A DNA stretch of 64,000 bases from assembly GCA_028223895.1 (NCBI GenBank), contig JAOIVE010000001.1, positions 1 to 64,000 of the forward strand. The letters are read 5' to 3'. Below are positions 8,140 to 16,819 of the stretch, piece by piece. Position numbers and translations under genes: made by a program. Position 1 is the stretch's first letter. Each line of letters opens with the position of its first letter. This stretch comes from Rickettsiales bacterium (GTDB lineage: Bacteria > Pseudomonadota > Alphaproteobacteria > Rickettsiales > UBA6187). Below the pieces are notes generated by a model. It had not been told where the DNA came from, made no database searches, and was given only the letters and a program-made list of their open reading frames with translations.

Positions 8140-8153
8140 TTGATGGATGTCAA
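8140..8153. promoter_or_regulatory. Bidirectional FNR-type box (TTGATGGATGTCAA)
   Basis: A -10 candidate lies exactly 22 bp from the box on each side: TTTAAT on the minus strand (8112-8117) towards 7519-8061 and TATGAT on the plus strand (8176-8181) towards 8205 and mprF. Confidence 0.8.
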
Positions 8154-8204
8154 TCAATTAAATTTAAATGACATTTATGATGCGTAGCCAAGCAGGAGTA
8201 AAAT

Positions 8205-8327
8205 ATGGATGACAATGCGGATGAAGAAGACACAATGCCAGACATAGAATGCTACGTATTAAATTATAAGCCAAGGGAAGCTTCATATGAGGTAAACTGC
8301 ACAATCATATTGCCAGAAATTTGTTAG
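8205..8327 (+). CDS. Small acidic protein, MPDIE family member 1
   Basis: 40 residues starting MDDNADEEDTMPDIECYVL. A similar small frame at 55455-55592 shares the MDD start and the pattern MPDIE.Y...Y.PR..S..VN, so this is a real conserved small gene rather than noise. AGGAG lies eight bases before the ATG. The predicted start of transcription from the box at 8140 is about 17 bp upstream of the ATG. It lies 13 bp before mprF, probably as first gene of that operon. Function unknown. Confidence 0.6.
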   Translation: MDDNADEEDTMPDIECYVLNYKPREASYEVNCTIILPEIC

Positions 8328-8340
8328 GGAGTGCATTATA

Positions 8341-10893
8341 ATGGGAGTTCTTTTGCGCCGCATAGCCCCCTTTCTAGGGTTGGCGTTCTTTCTGATAGCG
8401 GTTGCAATTGTACACCACGTACTAAAGCAATATAGTTATACCGATATTGTCGCTGTAATAAAATCCACTCCTTGGTATTTAATTGCTCTGGGATTATTGT
8501 TTACATCCTTTAATTATTTCACCTTAACCGGATATGATTTTCTGGCGTTAAAATATGTAGGAAAATCTTTACCGAAGTTCAGAGTAATGCTGGCTTCACT
8601 TATAGGTTTTGCAGTGAGTAACAATGTAGGCCACGCACTTGTCTCAGGGCCATCGGTGCGCTACCGTTTCTACAGTGCATGGGGCCTTTCTGGTCTTGAT
8701 ATGATTAAGCTTACTGTCTTTTTAAGCGTGATGTATTTATTAGGGGCGATGACACTGGCAGTTGCTGTATTTTTCCTTTTTCCACAAACAGAACTGGTTA
8801 ATTCACCGATACATATTGTTATTCATGCGGTAATTTATTCAGCTCTGGCGGCATTGATATTATATTGGTTGGCAATTATCAGCATACGAAGACCAGTGAT
8901 TATTTACAATGTATCGTTTTCTTTGCCATCAGTACGTATGGCGCTCGCACAAACCGTAATTTCTGGCGCAGACTTGATACTAGCGTCTCTTACTCTTTAT
9001 GTTTTTTTATATCATCAGGCAAATATTCCGTTTACCACATTCTTAGTAGTTTATTTGGTAGCTCAAGTTGTTGGCCTTTATAGTCAGGTTCCGGGTGGCC
9101 TTGGTGTGTTTGAGGGGATATTTATTTATCTAATAGGCGACATACTACCGCCTCATAATATCCTTGCCTCACTTATTTTATACCGCATTGTTTATTATTT
9201 TATACCTCTTATGTTTGCTGGGCTAGGCATATTAAGTTATGAGCTTTATGAGAAGCGCAAAGAAATTGGAGAAAATGCAGATAGCATAAGCAAAATTATT
9301 AATCAGAATATACCGCAAATTTTTTCATTATTATTACTGCTTGCAGGCGGAATATTATTATTTTCCGGAGCCACTCCCACAGACAAGGATGCACTACATT
9401 GGCTTCAGAATGTAATGCCGTTGCCTGTGATAGAATTTTCGCATCTGTTTGGCAGTATGGTCGGTGTATTACTATTGTTTATTGCCCGTGCTGTTCGGAT
9501 GCGCCTTAATTCTGCCTATTTTGCTTCAATAGCACTTCTTGCATTTGGAATTATATTTTCACTTCTAAAAGGCTTTGACTGGCAGGAAGCTATTATTTTA
9601 AGTATAATGCTGATGTTAATGCTCCCTACACGCCGTTTTTTCTACCGTGAATCAACATTATTAAACGCACCATTTACAAGATCATGGTTTATTTTTATTG
9701 CTATAATTATCTTTAGTTCCGTGTGGCTTGGCCTGTTCTCTTATAAGCATGTTGAATACAACCATGATCTATGGTGGCAGTTTACTTATAACGATGATGC
9801 TTCACGTTTTTTGCGCTCACTTTTTGTTATGGCATTGGCAGTGTCGGGATTTGCAATTATGCGCTTGTTAAGAGCTCCTCAAACAATGATACAACATCCG
9901 TCTCAGGATAACATGGATAAGCTGCTTAAACTCGCTTTAAACTCGGATAAGACGCAAGCGCATTTAGCACTCCTTGGCGACAAACAAATATTATGGGGAG
10001 AGAATTATAGCGCTTTTCTTATGTATGGCATAAGCACGAAATACTGGGTAGTCATGGGAGATCCAGTCGGAAGCATAGAGCAGCAGGAAATGCTGGTTTG
10101 GCGCTTAGCGGAAATGGCTGATCGCAAAGGCGTAAAACTAGCCTTTTATCAGGTTTCACGGGATAAACTGCCTCTATATATTGATATGGGTATGATACTA
10201 GTTAAGCTTGGGGAAACCGCATTAGTATCCCTAGAAAGCTTTGGTCTTGAGGGGGAGAAGCGCAGTGGCCTGCGCCACACTAATAATAAAATGACAAAAC
10301 TCGGCCTAACATTTGAGGTTCTTGACTTCGAACAGGTTAGAGAACACATGAATGAGCTAAAGGAAATTTCCGATAACTGGCTCTTGAACAAAAAAACACA
10401 TGAAAAGCAATTCTCGCTCGGCTTTTTCTCTGAGGAGTACGTTAGCAAAGCGGCTGTTGCAGTGGCTAAGCAGGAAGGAAAGATTATTGCCTTTGCTAAT
10501 TTATGGGTAACTAATTCAAAGCAAGAGATTTCCATCGATTTGATGCGTTATATTGATATTGCACCACGTGATGTTATGGAGTGGCTTTTTATACAGATTA
10601 TGCTTTGGGGGAAAACACAAGGATATAAGAATTTTGATCTTGGTATGGCTCCACTGGCCGGGTTGGAAACACATGCTCTGGCTCCATTATGGCATAAAAT
10701 AGGCCATATTATTTTTGAATATGGCGGTGACTTATACAATTTTGAAGGCTTGCGTGCTTATAAGGATAAATTCGACCCTGTGTGGGAACCTCGGTACTTG
10801 GCTATAGCAAATGGTTTTTCTATTCCATCGGTGTTGATTGCTATTACACGTTTAATAGCAGGTGGGAGCCTCAAAGGAGTATTTAGAAAATGA
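8341..10893 (+). CDS. mprF: Bifunctional lysylphosphatidylglycerol flippase/synthetase MprF (LpiA)
   Basis: 850 residues, full length. The N-terminal half (1-510) is a multi-span membrane flippase with the conserved GYDFLALKYVG and SGPSVRYRFYSAWGLS regions. The C-terminal half (530-850) is the cytoplasmic DUF2156 transferase (WVVMGDPVG, GLRHTNNKM, FDLGMAPLAG) that moves lysine from Lys-tRNA to phosphatidylglycerol. It raises resistance to cationic peptides and acid. It overlaps the acvB gene by 4 bp; this lpiA-acvB order is known from Agrobacterium and Rhizobium. The FNR box at 8140 may make it oxygen- or NO-responsive. Confidence 0.93.
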   Translation: MGVLLRRIAPFLGLAFFLIAVAIVHHVLKQYSYTDIVAVIKSTPWYLIALGLLFTSFNYFTLTGYDFLALKYVGKSLPKFRVMLASLIGFAVSNNVGHALVSGPSVRYRFYSAWGLSGLDMIKLTVFLSVMYLLGAMTLAVAVFFLFPQTELVNSPIHIVIHAVIYSALAALILYWLAIISIRRPVIIYNVSFSLPSVRMALAQTVISGADLILASLTLYVFLYHQANIPFTTFLVVYLVAQVVGLYSQVPGGLGVFEGIFIYLIGDILPPHNILASLILYRIVYYFIPLMFAGLGILSYELYEKRKEIGENADSISKIINQNIPQIFSLLLLLAGGILLFSGATPTDKDALHWLQNVMPLPVIEFSHLFGSMVGVLLLFIARAVRMRLNSAYFASIALLAFGIIFSLLKGFDWQEAIILSIMLMLMLPTRRFFYRESTLLNAPFTRSWFIFIAIIIFSSVWLGLFSYKHVEYNHDLWWQFTYNDDASRFLRSLFVMALAVSGFAIMRLLRAPQTMIQHPSQDNMDKLLKLALNSDKTQAHLALLGDKQILWGENYSAFLMYGISTKYWVVMGDPVGSIEQQEMLVWRLAEMADRKGVKLAFYQVSRDKLPLYIDMGMILVKLGETALVSLESFGLEGEKRSGLRHTNNKMTKLGLTFEVLDFEQVREHMNELKEISDNWLLNKKTHEKQFSLGFFSEEYVSKAAVAVAKQEGKIIAFANLWVTNSKQEISIDLMRYIDIAPRDVMEWLFIQIMLWGKTQGYKNFDLGMAPLAGLETHALAPLWHKIGHIIFEYGGDLYNFEGLRAYKDKFDPVWEPRYLAIANGFSIPSVLIAITRLIAGGSLKGVFRK

Positions 10894-12302
10894 GAATAGT
10901 TTTTATGACCGTATTATTGCTGTTTTTTATAACCGGAGTACAGGCAGCCGATATGAAAGAAGAAACCGTTAATTTTGGTTCATTCGGCGATGTGCATCTT
11001 TATTGCACCAGTGATAAACCTGACAATATGGTGCTTTTTATTTCAGGTGATGGTGGCTGGAACCTTGGTGTCATAGACATGGCAAAAGAACTCGCCTCAA
11101 CCGGTGCTTTGGTTGCCGGAATTGATATAATTCATTATTTGAAAGAATTGGGACATGTTAACGGGCAATGCTCTTATCCTGCGGCGCATTTTGAATCCTT
11201 AAGCCAGTTTTTGCAGCAGAAATATGGCTTTGAATTGTATAAATTACCTGTTCTGGTTGGGTATTCATCCGGTGCGACATTAGTTTATACAACACTGGCG
11301 CAATCACCTGATAACACATTCCAAGGCGGCATCAGTCTCGGTTTTTGTCCCGAACTATCTTTGGCCAAACCATTGTGCAAAGGCAACGGTAGCTTAACCT
11401 TTACGATGGATAAAAAGAAAACCAATACGTATATCTTTGATGCCGTAAAACAATTGCCTGCGCCTTGGGTGGCACTACAAGGCGAAATTGATCAGGTCTG
11501 CTTTCCAGAAGCTACAAAGGCCTATGTTGAGAAAGTTGGCAACGGCAGTATAATTATGTTGCAAAAGGTGGGGCATGGTTATTCCGTGCCGAAAAACTGG
11601 ATGCCGCAATTTAAAAAAGCATATGCTGATATAACCGCAAAGCCAGAAGCAATTCATGCTGATAAGCATCCTATTGCAGAATCACTTTCCGACCTGCCTT
11701 TAGTTGAACTTCATATTACTGCTTCTGGAGATAAACTTGCAATCATCGTTACAGGCGACGGTGGCTGGGCGGGCATTGATAAATCCATAGGTGAAGAATT
11801 GAATAAAGAGGGCATAGCTGTTATTGGGTTTAATTCACTGCAATATTACTGGACACGCAAAGACCCTGAGCAATCTGCAAAGGATATGGGACGTATAATT
11901 GAGTATTATAGTAAAGCGTGGAATCGTAGTGACATCATTCTTATCGGCTATTCAAGAGGGGCAGATGTTTTACCTTTTATAGTAAACAGGCTAGATCTTG
12001 ATGCTCGCACGCTGGTGAAAGAGGTAGTTTTATTAGGACAGGAAACAACTGTAGATTTTCAATTTCATGTGACCGACTGGCTAACAAGTGGGGAGCATGA
12101 AGAAGCCCGACAAGTAATGCCGGAAATGCAGAAACTAGGCAATCAGAATGTTTTATGCATTTATGGTTCTGAAGAAAAAGGTAACAGCCTTTGTACTCAA
12201 CTAGATAAGAATAAATTTCGTGTCGTAGAAATGAAAGGCGGCCATCATTTTGGCGGTGATTATGAAAAACTGTCTAAAATAATATTGGAGCATGTGAAGT
12301 GA
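10890..12302 (+). CDS. acvB: AcvB/VirJ-family periplasmic lysyl-PG hydrolase
   Basis: 470 residues with a signal peptide (cleavage near QAA, residue 20). It carries two VirJ-like alpha/beta hydrolase repeats, each with an SGDGGW or TGDGGW strand (about 52 and 288) and a nucleophile elbow: GYSSG with Ser126 and GYSRG with Ser355. The C-terminal GGHHFGGDY supplies the second-domain histidine. AcvB breaks down lysyl-PG made by the neighbour. Stop and start overlap with both neighbours (4 bp each), so translation is coupled. Confidence 0.88.
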   Translation: MRIVFMTVLLLFFITGVQAADMKEETVNFGSFGDVHLYCTSDKPDNMVLFISGDGGWNLGVIDMAKELASTGALVAGIDIIHYLKELGHVNGQCSYPAAHFESLSQFLQQKYGFELYKLPVLVGYSSGATLVYTTLAQSPDNTFQGGISLGFCPELSLAKPLCKGNGSLTFTMDKKKTNTYIFDAVKQLPAPWVALQGEIDQVCFPEATKAYVEKVGNGSIIMLQKVGHGYSVPKNWMPQFKKAYADITAKPEAIHADKHPIAESLSDLPLVELHITASGDKLAIIVTGDGGWAGIDKSIGEELNKEGIAVIGFNSLQYYWTRKDPEQSAKDMGRIIEYYSKAWNRSDIILIGYSRGADVLPFIVNRLDLDARTLVKEVVLLGQETTVDFQFHVTDWLTSGEHEEARQVMPEMQKLGNQNVLCIYGSEEKGNSLCTQLDKNKFRVVEMKGGHHFGGDYEKLSKIILEHVK

Positions 12303-12796
12303 TCTTAAACAAACAACACAGCTTGCAACATGTAGCCGCTTTAACAATTGCGGCTCTGGCTCTCTATATACCTGCTAATCTCTATCCTATCATAACAATG
12401 CAATATATGGGGCTGTATAAGGAAACCACCATTTATGAAGGTGTACAGTCGCTTTTTGATGAGGGCATGTGGTTTACCGGTACCATAGTCTTCCTTGCCA
12501 GTATTGTTATACCGTTGATTAAAATATTCGGATTGCTATTTTTGGTAATAATGGCTTCCATTAAAAAGAAATACGCGCTTGTATTTAACTTTCACCGGCT
12601 TATTGATAATATAGGCCGCTGGTCAATGCTGGACGTGTTTTTACTTTCTATTATGGTCGCTCTGGTGAAATTCGGCAGTTTTGCAACCGTAACTTCAGGC
12701 GTAGGCAGTGTTGCATTTGCCGCCGTTGTTCTGTTTACCATGCTTGCATCCATGATGTTTGACCGCAACGTGCTGCGGGAGGGACAAAATGAGTAA
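12299..12796 (+). CDS. PqiA-like membrane protein (single domain)
   Basis: 165 residues with about four membrane spans. ALYIPANLYPIITMQYMG is the hallmark of paraquat-inducible protein A; GMWFTGTIVFLASIVIPLIK follows. Classic PqiA has two such domains; this one has one. It starts with GTG inside the acvB stop (GTGA). PqiA-type proteins sit in the inner membrane and work with MCE proteins in lipid trafficking to the outer membrane. The next gene is such an MCE protein. Confidence 0.88.
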   Translation: MILNKQHSLQHVAALTIAALALYIPANLYPIITMQYMGLYKETTIYEGVQSLFDEGMWFTGTIVFLASIVIPLIKIFGLLFLVIMASIKKKYALVFNFHRLIDNIGRWSMLDVFLLSIMVALVKFGSFATVTSGVGSVAFAAVVLFTMLASMMFDRNVLREGQNE

Positions 12797-13631
12797 TAAG
12801 CCATATATATCACCTTTATGGATTGTCACACTGCTATCGCTTATTGCCGGTGGTTATTTAAGCTGGCAATGGTATATCAAGCAGGGGTCAGAAATTACCA
12901 TCAGTTTTACAGATGCCTCCGGGCTGGTTCCCGATCAGTCGGGTGTCTATTATAATGGAGCAAAAATTGGGAAAATAACAGATATTTCACTGACGAAAGA
13001 GAATGAAATATTGGTAACTGCCCGTATGCAGCAAATGGCAGAGCCGTTACTAAAAGATGGTGCTAAGTTTTGGATTTCCCGTCCTGAGCTTGATTTGCAA
13101 GGCATCAGAAATCTTTCCGCTATTGCATCGGGTGCAAAAGTTGAGATAAAAGCCGGAAGCGGCAGCCCAAAACAACATTTTATCGGTAGAAATAACGCGC
13201 CGTTGGAAAGTAATTTGGCATCAGGATTGCGTATTGTTTTGGAAGCTGAAAAACTAGGATCAGTCTCAATTGGTTCTCCTGTTACTTTCCGTGATATGAA
13301 AACTGGGGAAGTTACGAATATAAATTTATCCGAGAATGCAGATTCATTACTTATTACAGCGAGGATTTACCATAAATATGCAAATCTGATACAGGATAAT
13401 ACGGCTTTCTGGAATGCGGGAGGTTTGCACACGGATATACATGCGCTAGGCACATCCTATATCAATATTCCTTCGCTTGCTTCGTTATTTACCGGCAAAA
13501 TATCTTTTGCCAATGAATCTAAAAGCAATCCAGCAAAAGACGGGCAGATTTTTACCTTGCTGGCAACAGAGCCTGGGAACCATAAGAACTGGAAGCCAGA
13601 ATTGCCATGGCAGCAGGAAAATAGCAAATAA
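12789..13631 (+). CDS. PqiB/MlaD-type MCE protein, short form
   Basis: 280 residues from ATG 12789, which overlaps the pqiA stop by 8 bp; the longer frame to 12759 lies inside pqiA. One N-terminal membrane span (about 11-30) anchors two MCE domains: TISFTDASGLVPDQSGVYYN and LRIVLEAEKLGSVSIGSPV. E. coli PqiB has three MCE domains and a long helical needle; here it is shorter and no pqiC lipoprotein follows. It is last in the four-gene envelope operon. Confidence 0.85.
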   Translation: MSNKPYISPLWIVTLLSLIAGGYLSWQWYIKQGSEITISFTDASGLVPDQSGVYYNGAKIGKITDISLTKENEILVTARMQQMAEPLLKDGAKFWISRPELDLQGIRNLSAIASGAKVEIKAGSGSPKQHFIGRNNAPLESNLASGLRIVLEAEKLGSVSIGSPVTFRDMKTGEVTNINLSENADSLLITARIYHKYANLIQDNTAFWNAGGLHTDIHALGTSYINIPSLASLFTGKISFANESKSNPAKDGQIFTLLATEPGNHKNWKPELPWQQENSK

Positions 13632-13639
13632 TAGAATTT

Positions 13640-14161
13640 TTACCTAAAACCCATCCACAACATAACTCCTGCCATTGCAGCCATGCCTAAATTTTCAATG
13701 ATACTGACGGTACTAAGTGGAACATTAAGCGTAGTGCCGAGGCAAGCACATTTTAAGTGCTTATCGCCTGTTATAATTGATTTCATCACCCCCAAACCGC
13801 CGATAAGCATTATAATCAATGTAAGGGTATTCGTTACCACGGGCACAAATGCAGTTAGGTAAAAAAGCCCAAGCCCAAGTTCTATAAAAGGATAGGCAAG
13901 TGCATATTTATGGGAGCGTTTAGCGATCAGGTCATACATGGAAAATCCATCGGCAAAACCATGCAGGTCAATCAACTTGAACATGGCAAAATTCACCAGA
14001 AACAGCCCCATGAATGTCTCCATGAAACGGTGCATACGACTGTCCACCAGCGCCAGCGCAGCGGCAGAAAATGCTATCGTAGCGATAATGACCAATAGTG
14101 GCTTATAGCGATGTCGGAATTTTATGGCTTTATCAGTTTCATTTTTGGATTGGCTTTCCAT
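13640..14161 (-). CDS. MauE/DoxX-like membrane protein
   Basis: 173 residues, four membrane spans (about 20-38, 48-65, 90-118, 150-170). The loop HLKCACLGTTLNVPLSTVS holds a CxC motif, as in MauE/DoxX-like proteins thought to pass redox equivalents across the membrane. It lies 3 bp downstream of the small gene 14165-14506 and may follow it in one transcript. It converges on the pqiB-like gene. Confidence 0.7.
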   Translation of the reverse strand: MESQSKNETDKAIKFRHRYKPLLVIIATIAFSAAALALVDSRMHRFMETFMGLFLVNFAMFKLIDLHGFADGFSMYDLIAKRSHKYALAYPFIELGLGLFYLTAFVPVVTNTLTLIIMLIGGLGVMKSIITGDKHLKCACLGTTLNVPLSTVSIIENLGMAAMAGVMLWMGFR

Positions 14162-14164
14162 ATT

Positions 14165-14506
14165 TTAGTGTGCCTTGCAACCTAGTCTACGCCGTTCTAC
14201 AACGCTATAGGGTTTTGTGCATTCTGGGCTTGTTAGTGGTTTAGCGTTCTCATCTCCTGTGACACCATTGATTTTACTGATATCGCAGCCCAATCTACGT
14301 CGCTCTACCGTGCTATATGATTCTTCACATTCAGGGTCGTAATTATCATCTGAGTTTGACGCTCCAAAATGGCTGGGACGGTTATTTTGCATTTCCCTTC
14401 GCGCATCATCGGGACTAAGTGGATAATCCCTGGCAAAACCGTTATTTGCAAGAGAGAGAACTACCACACTAGAAAGCAGTACTGTTTTTTTAAAATTTAG
14501 AATCAT
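14165..14506 (-). CDS. Secreted small protein with repeated SxVERRRLGC motif
   Basis: 113 residues from ATG 14506, whose ribosome site GGAG is inside the upstream ATG of the longer frame. A signal peptide ends near NGFA (about 24). The mature part holds two copies of a Cys-x-(8-9)-VERRRLGC unit, with YSTVERRRLGC and YSVVERRRLGC about 40 residues apart, likely two disulfide-closed loops. Family not recognised. It sits ahead of the MauE-like protein, which could supply redox chemistry; that is inference. Confidence 0.55.
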   Translation of the reverse strand: MILNFKKTVLLSSVVVLSLANNGFARDYPLSPDDARREMQNNRPSHFGASNSDDNYDPECEESYSTVERRRLGCDISKINGVTGDENAKPLTSPECTKPYSVVERRRLGCKAH

Positions 14507-14540
14507 TTTATTCTCCATTATAAGAGCTTAGTAATAAACA

Positions 14541-15206
14541 TCATTCAACTGAATTGATCTGCTCCTGCAATGTTACAAGTCTCTTTTTAAATTTTCTTAT
14601 CAATCCATCCAAAATATCAAACGATGATTTCACATCTGCTTTTTCGCCCTTTGTCATCTTGCGTGCATTGTCACGTATTACATTTAAATTGTTATAATCA
14701 TCTTTACCTATTTTTTCTTGAACCCAGCTATAGGCGTGGCGGATATTATTTGCCGAAGCCAAGAGTGCTTCTCCTGCAAATATTTTTTTGTTCTCTTTCC
14801 AGTAATATCTGGCAAACATATTTTGCTCGTGAGCAAGGCGAATTAACGCCTCAGCAAATGTATAATCCATATCGGCTATGGTATAATACTCACCATTTTC
14901 TATGCTTGTTGCCATATCATTAAGGTTATCATACGACTCAAGAATATCTTTTCGTGAGTTACCAGTTACTTTTTCTGCTTCATTAGCAAGAAAACGTGCC
15001 CCTCTTCTTATTTCATCTGCAGCAGCCTTGTTATAGCTATATAAATAATCCAGCCGCGCCTGATAGAAATAATCATTCGGCTCTGCATAGTAGGAAACGA
15101 AGTACTCCTTAATGATAACGTCCTCCACAGGTTCTGCCTTAGCCAAGTTGCCTTGCAGAGTCATTCCAAGTATTATAGTGCCAGAAGCTAATAAAAGTTT
15201 TTTCAT
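14541..15206 (-). CDS. Periplasmic helical protein, paralogue of 6838-7494
   Basis: 221 residues with a signal peptide ending near AKA (residue 24). It shares YYAEPNDYFYQARLDYL and ASANNIRHAYSW with 6838-7494. Helical and charged throughout, ending in a coiled-coil (LIRKFKKRLVTLQEQ). It is 17 bp downstream of the YfdX-type gene and probably co-transcribed with it from the FNR-type promoter at 16185. Confidence 0.6.
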   Translation of the reverse strand: MKKLLLASGTIILGMTLQGNLAKAEPVEDVIIKEYFVSYYAEPNDYFYQARLDYLYSYNKAAADEIRRGARFLANEAEKVTGNSRKDILESYDNLNDMATSIENGEYYTIADMDYTFAEALIRLAHEQNMFARYYWKENKKIFAGEALLASANNIRHAYSWVQEKIGKDDYNNLNVIRDNARKMTKGEKADVKSSFDILDGLIRKFKKRLVTLQEQINSVE

Positions 15207-15223
15207 TTTCTTTGCCCTTTTTA

Positions 15224-16120
15224 TTATTTTTTAAACCAACCTTTTACTTTATTTCCCCATTCAGAAAGCTCTTCATCCGCTTTTTGCAAAAGAGTTGGGT
15301 CTTTTTTCTTTAACTCCTCTTCCAGCATGCTAATTTTTTTATCCATATCATTGACATTTTCAGCGCCTTCTTTTCTTTTTTCCAAATCTTTCTTATAGGT
15401 TTTCAGGCCTTTGCGAGCATGGTTCAGGGCAAAACGTGCACTATCATAATATTTATGGTTAAGTAGATTTTGTGCTAAAGAAAGATTGTCCTGAATTGAA
15501 AATAATGGATCTTCTATTATTTCTTCATCGGTAAGTGCGCCTTTATAAACATCGGCTAATGAAATCATGGCTTCGTCATAACGTTCATTTTCTGCATCAT
15601 CCAAAGCCTCAGAAAGCGCGTTCTTCACTTCTCTTATATCTATAGCTATTTTTGCATGCACCAGTTCAGCATCTGTTTCTTCAATATCAACTTCACCAGA
15701 ACGCTTTAAAATATCCTCAAAATCATGCACGGCAAAAACGCCGTTCAATACTGGAATATAATAGTTCTTACTCTTGCCTTTATATTCATACGATAATTTC
15801 CCGTATTTTACTTTTGTGTCAGAAGTGATGGAAGGTGAATCAACTTCCAATTGGTTAGCAATTTTTTGTGCCGCCTTAATATGCTCTACCGCTGAATCCA
15901 TAAGTTCTAAGTCAGATGCTACATAAGCCATATTCACATGTGCCAACATCGTATTCGCCTGTTTTAATGTTTCACGGTATTTCTGCACAACCGGGTGAAC
16001 CGCTGATGTTTTATAGGTGGGATCAGATTGTGTGGCTTTATCTTTTGCCGCAAAAGCAGGTTGCATTACCAGTGATCCGGCAAGGATGGTTGTTAAGGTA
16101 AGCAATTTTAAAGTTTTCAC
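15224..16120 (-). CDS. YfdX family periplasmic protein
   Basis: 298 residues with a signal peptide ending AFA (residue 24). The layout fits YfdX: N-terminal helices (LMDSAVEHIKAAQKIANQL), a short beta segment (NYYIPVLNGVFAV), then helical pairs (AKIAIDIREVKNALSEALDDA, split at its helix end). YfdX proteins are periplasmic and linked to acid or other stress; their role is not settled. A minus-strand -10 (TAAAGT, 16157-16162) lies 22 bp from the box at 16185. Confidence 0.7.
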   Translation of the reverse strand: MKTLKLLTLTTILAGSLVMQPAFAAKDKATQSDPTYKTSAVHPVVQKYRETLKQANTMLAHVNMAYVASDLELMDSAVEHIKAAQKIANQLEVDSPSITSDTKVKYGKLSYEYKGKSKNYYIPVLNGVFAVHDFEDILKRSGEVDIEETDAELVHAKIAIDIREVKNALSEALDDAENERYDEAMISLADVYKGALTDEEIIEDPLFSIQDNLSLAQNLLNHKYYDSARFALNHARKGLKTYKKDLEKRKEGAENVNDMDKKISMLEEELKKKDPTLLQKADEELSEWGNKVKGWFKK

Positions 16121-16184
16121 AGGCTTTCTCCCTATATTGATGTAAGTACAGACTACACTTTAAACAACAAAATCAATAGATGGA

Positions 16185-16198
16185 TTGATATGTATCAA
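16185..16198. promoter_or_regulatory. FNR-type box between divergent genes (TTGATATGTATCAA)
   Basis: Perfect palindrome halfway between 15224-16120 and 16286-16816. Minus-strand TAAAGT (16157-16162) is at 22 bp; on the plus side a weaker TAGTCT (16221-16226) is at 22 bp. Confidence 0.75.
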
Positions 16199-16285
16199 AT
16201 GCTTATGTGATATCTCCATCTAGTCTAAAGTCTTGCATACTTCTTCTTAGTATTAATCAACTTAATCTTAACTATGGAGAATTTT

Positions 16286-16816
16286 ATGAAAACATTGAAC
16301 GCTCTTGTAGCTACTACGATTCTAACAGGTATAGTTTCCATGCAATCGGTTATGGCAGCAGATCCTAACACAAACACGCCAGTGCAAGTGCCTGTACAGG
16401 TACTTCAAAATGTTATTCCAAAACCTGAGACTCCACATCATAATATGATGATGAGTGATGCTAAAAGAATGGTAAATGGCATTAAAACATACTCATTTGA
16501 GAAAAAAGATGCAGCAGTAAAGACCATCAAAGAAGCTCTGGCGGATATTGACTCCCGTATTACCAAGGTCGAAAACGAGATCGATGAAAAAAAGGTAAAA
16601 TGGGATAAGAAAATGGCAAGTGAAAAAGTCTCTGGACTTGCTTCATTGAAAAAAGAAAGGGACGGGATAGATAGTAAGTATGAGATTCTAAAAAAATCTA
16701 CAAAAAATGAATGGGATGCGGCCAAGAACGATTTAGTTTCAGGATATAATAAGCTTGAAGATAGTTTGGAAAAATTAAAAATGAGAAAAACTACAAATAA
16801 GAAAAAGGGTAAATAG
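16286..16816 (+). CDS. Secreted coiled-coil protein, unknown
   Basis: 176 residues from ATG 16286; GGAG is 6 bp upstream, inside an upstream ATG. Signal peptide ends near VMA (residue 24). A proline-rich linker leads into a long lysine-rich coiled coil (residues 60-170: ALADIDSRITKVENEIDEKK, LEKLKMRKTTNKKKGK). The stop is 3 bp before the mgtA start, so it belongs to the same transcript as the ATPase. Possibly an envelope partner of the transporter; no family recognised. Confidence 0.55.
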   Translation: MKTLNALVATTILTGIVSMQSVMAADPNTNTPVQVPVQVLQNVIPKPETPHHNMMMSDAKRMVNGIKTYSFEKKDAAVKTIKEALADIDSRITKVENEIDEKKVKWDKKMASEKVSGLASLKKERDGIDSKYEILKKSTKNEWDAAKNDLVSGYNKLEDSLEKLKMRKTTNKKKGK

Positions 16817-16819
16817 TTA

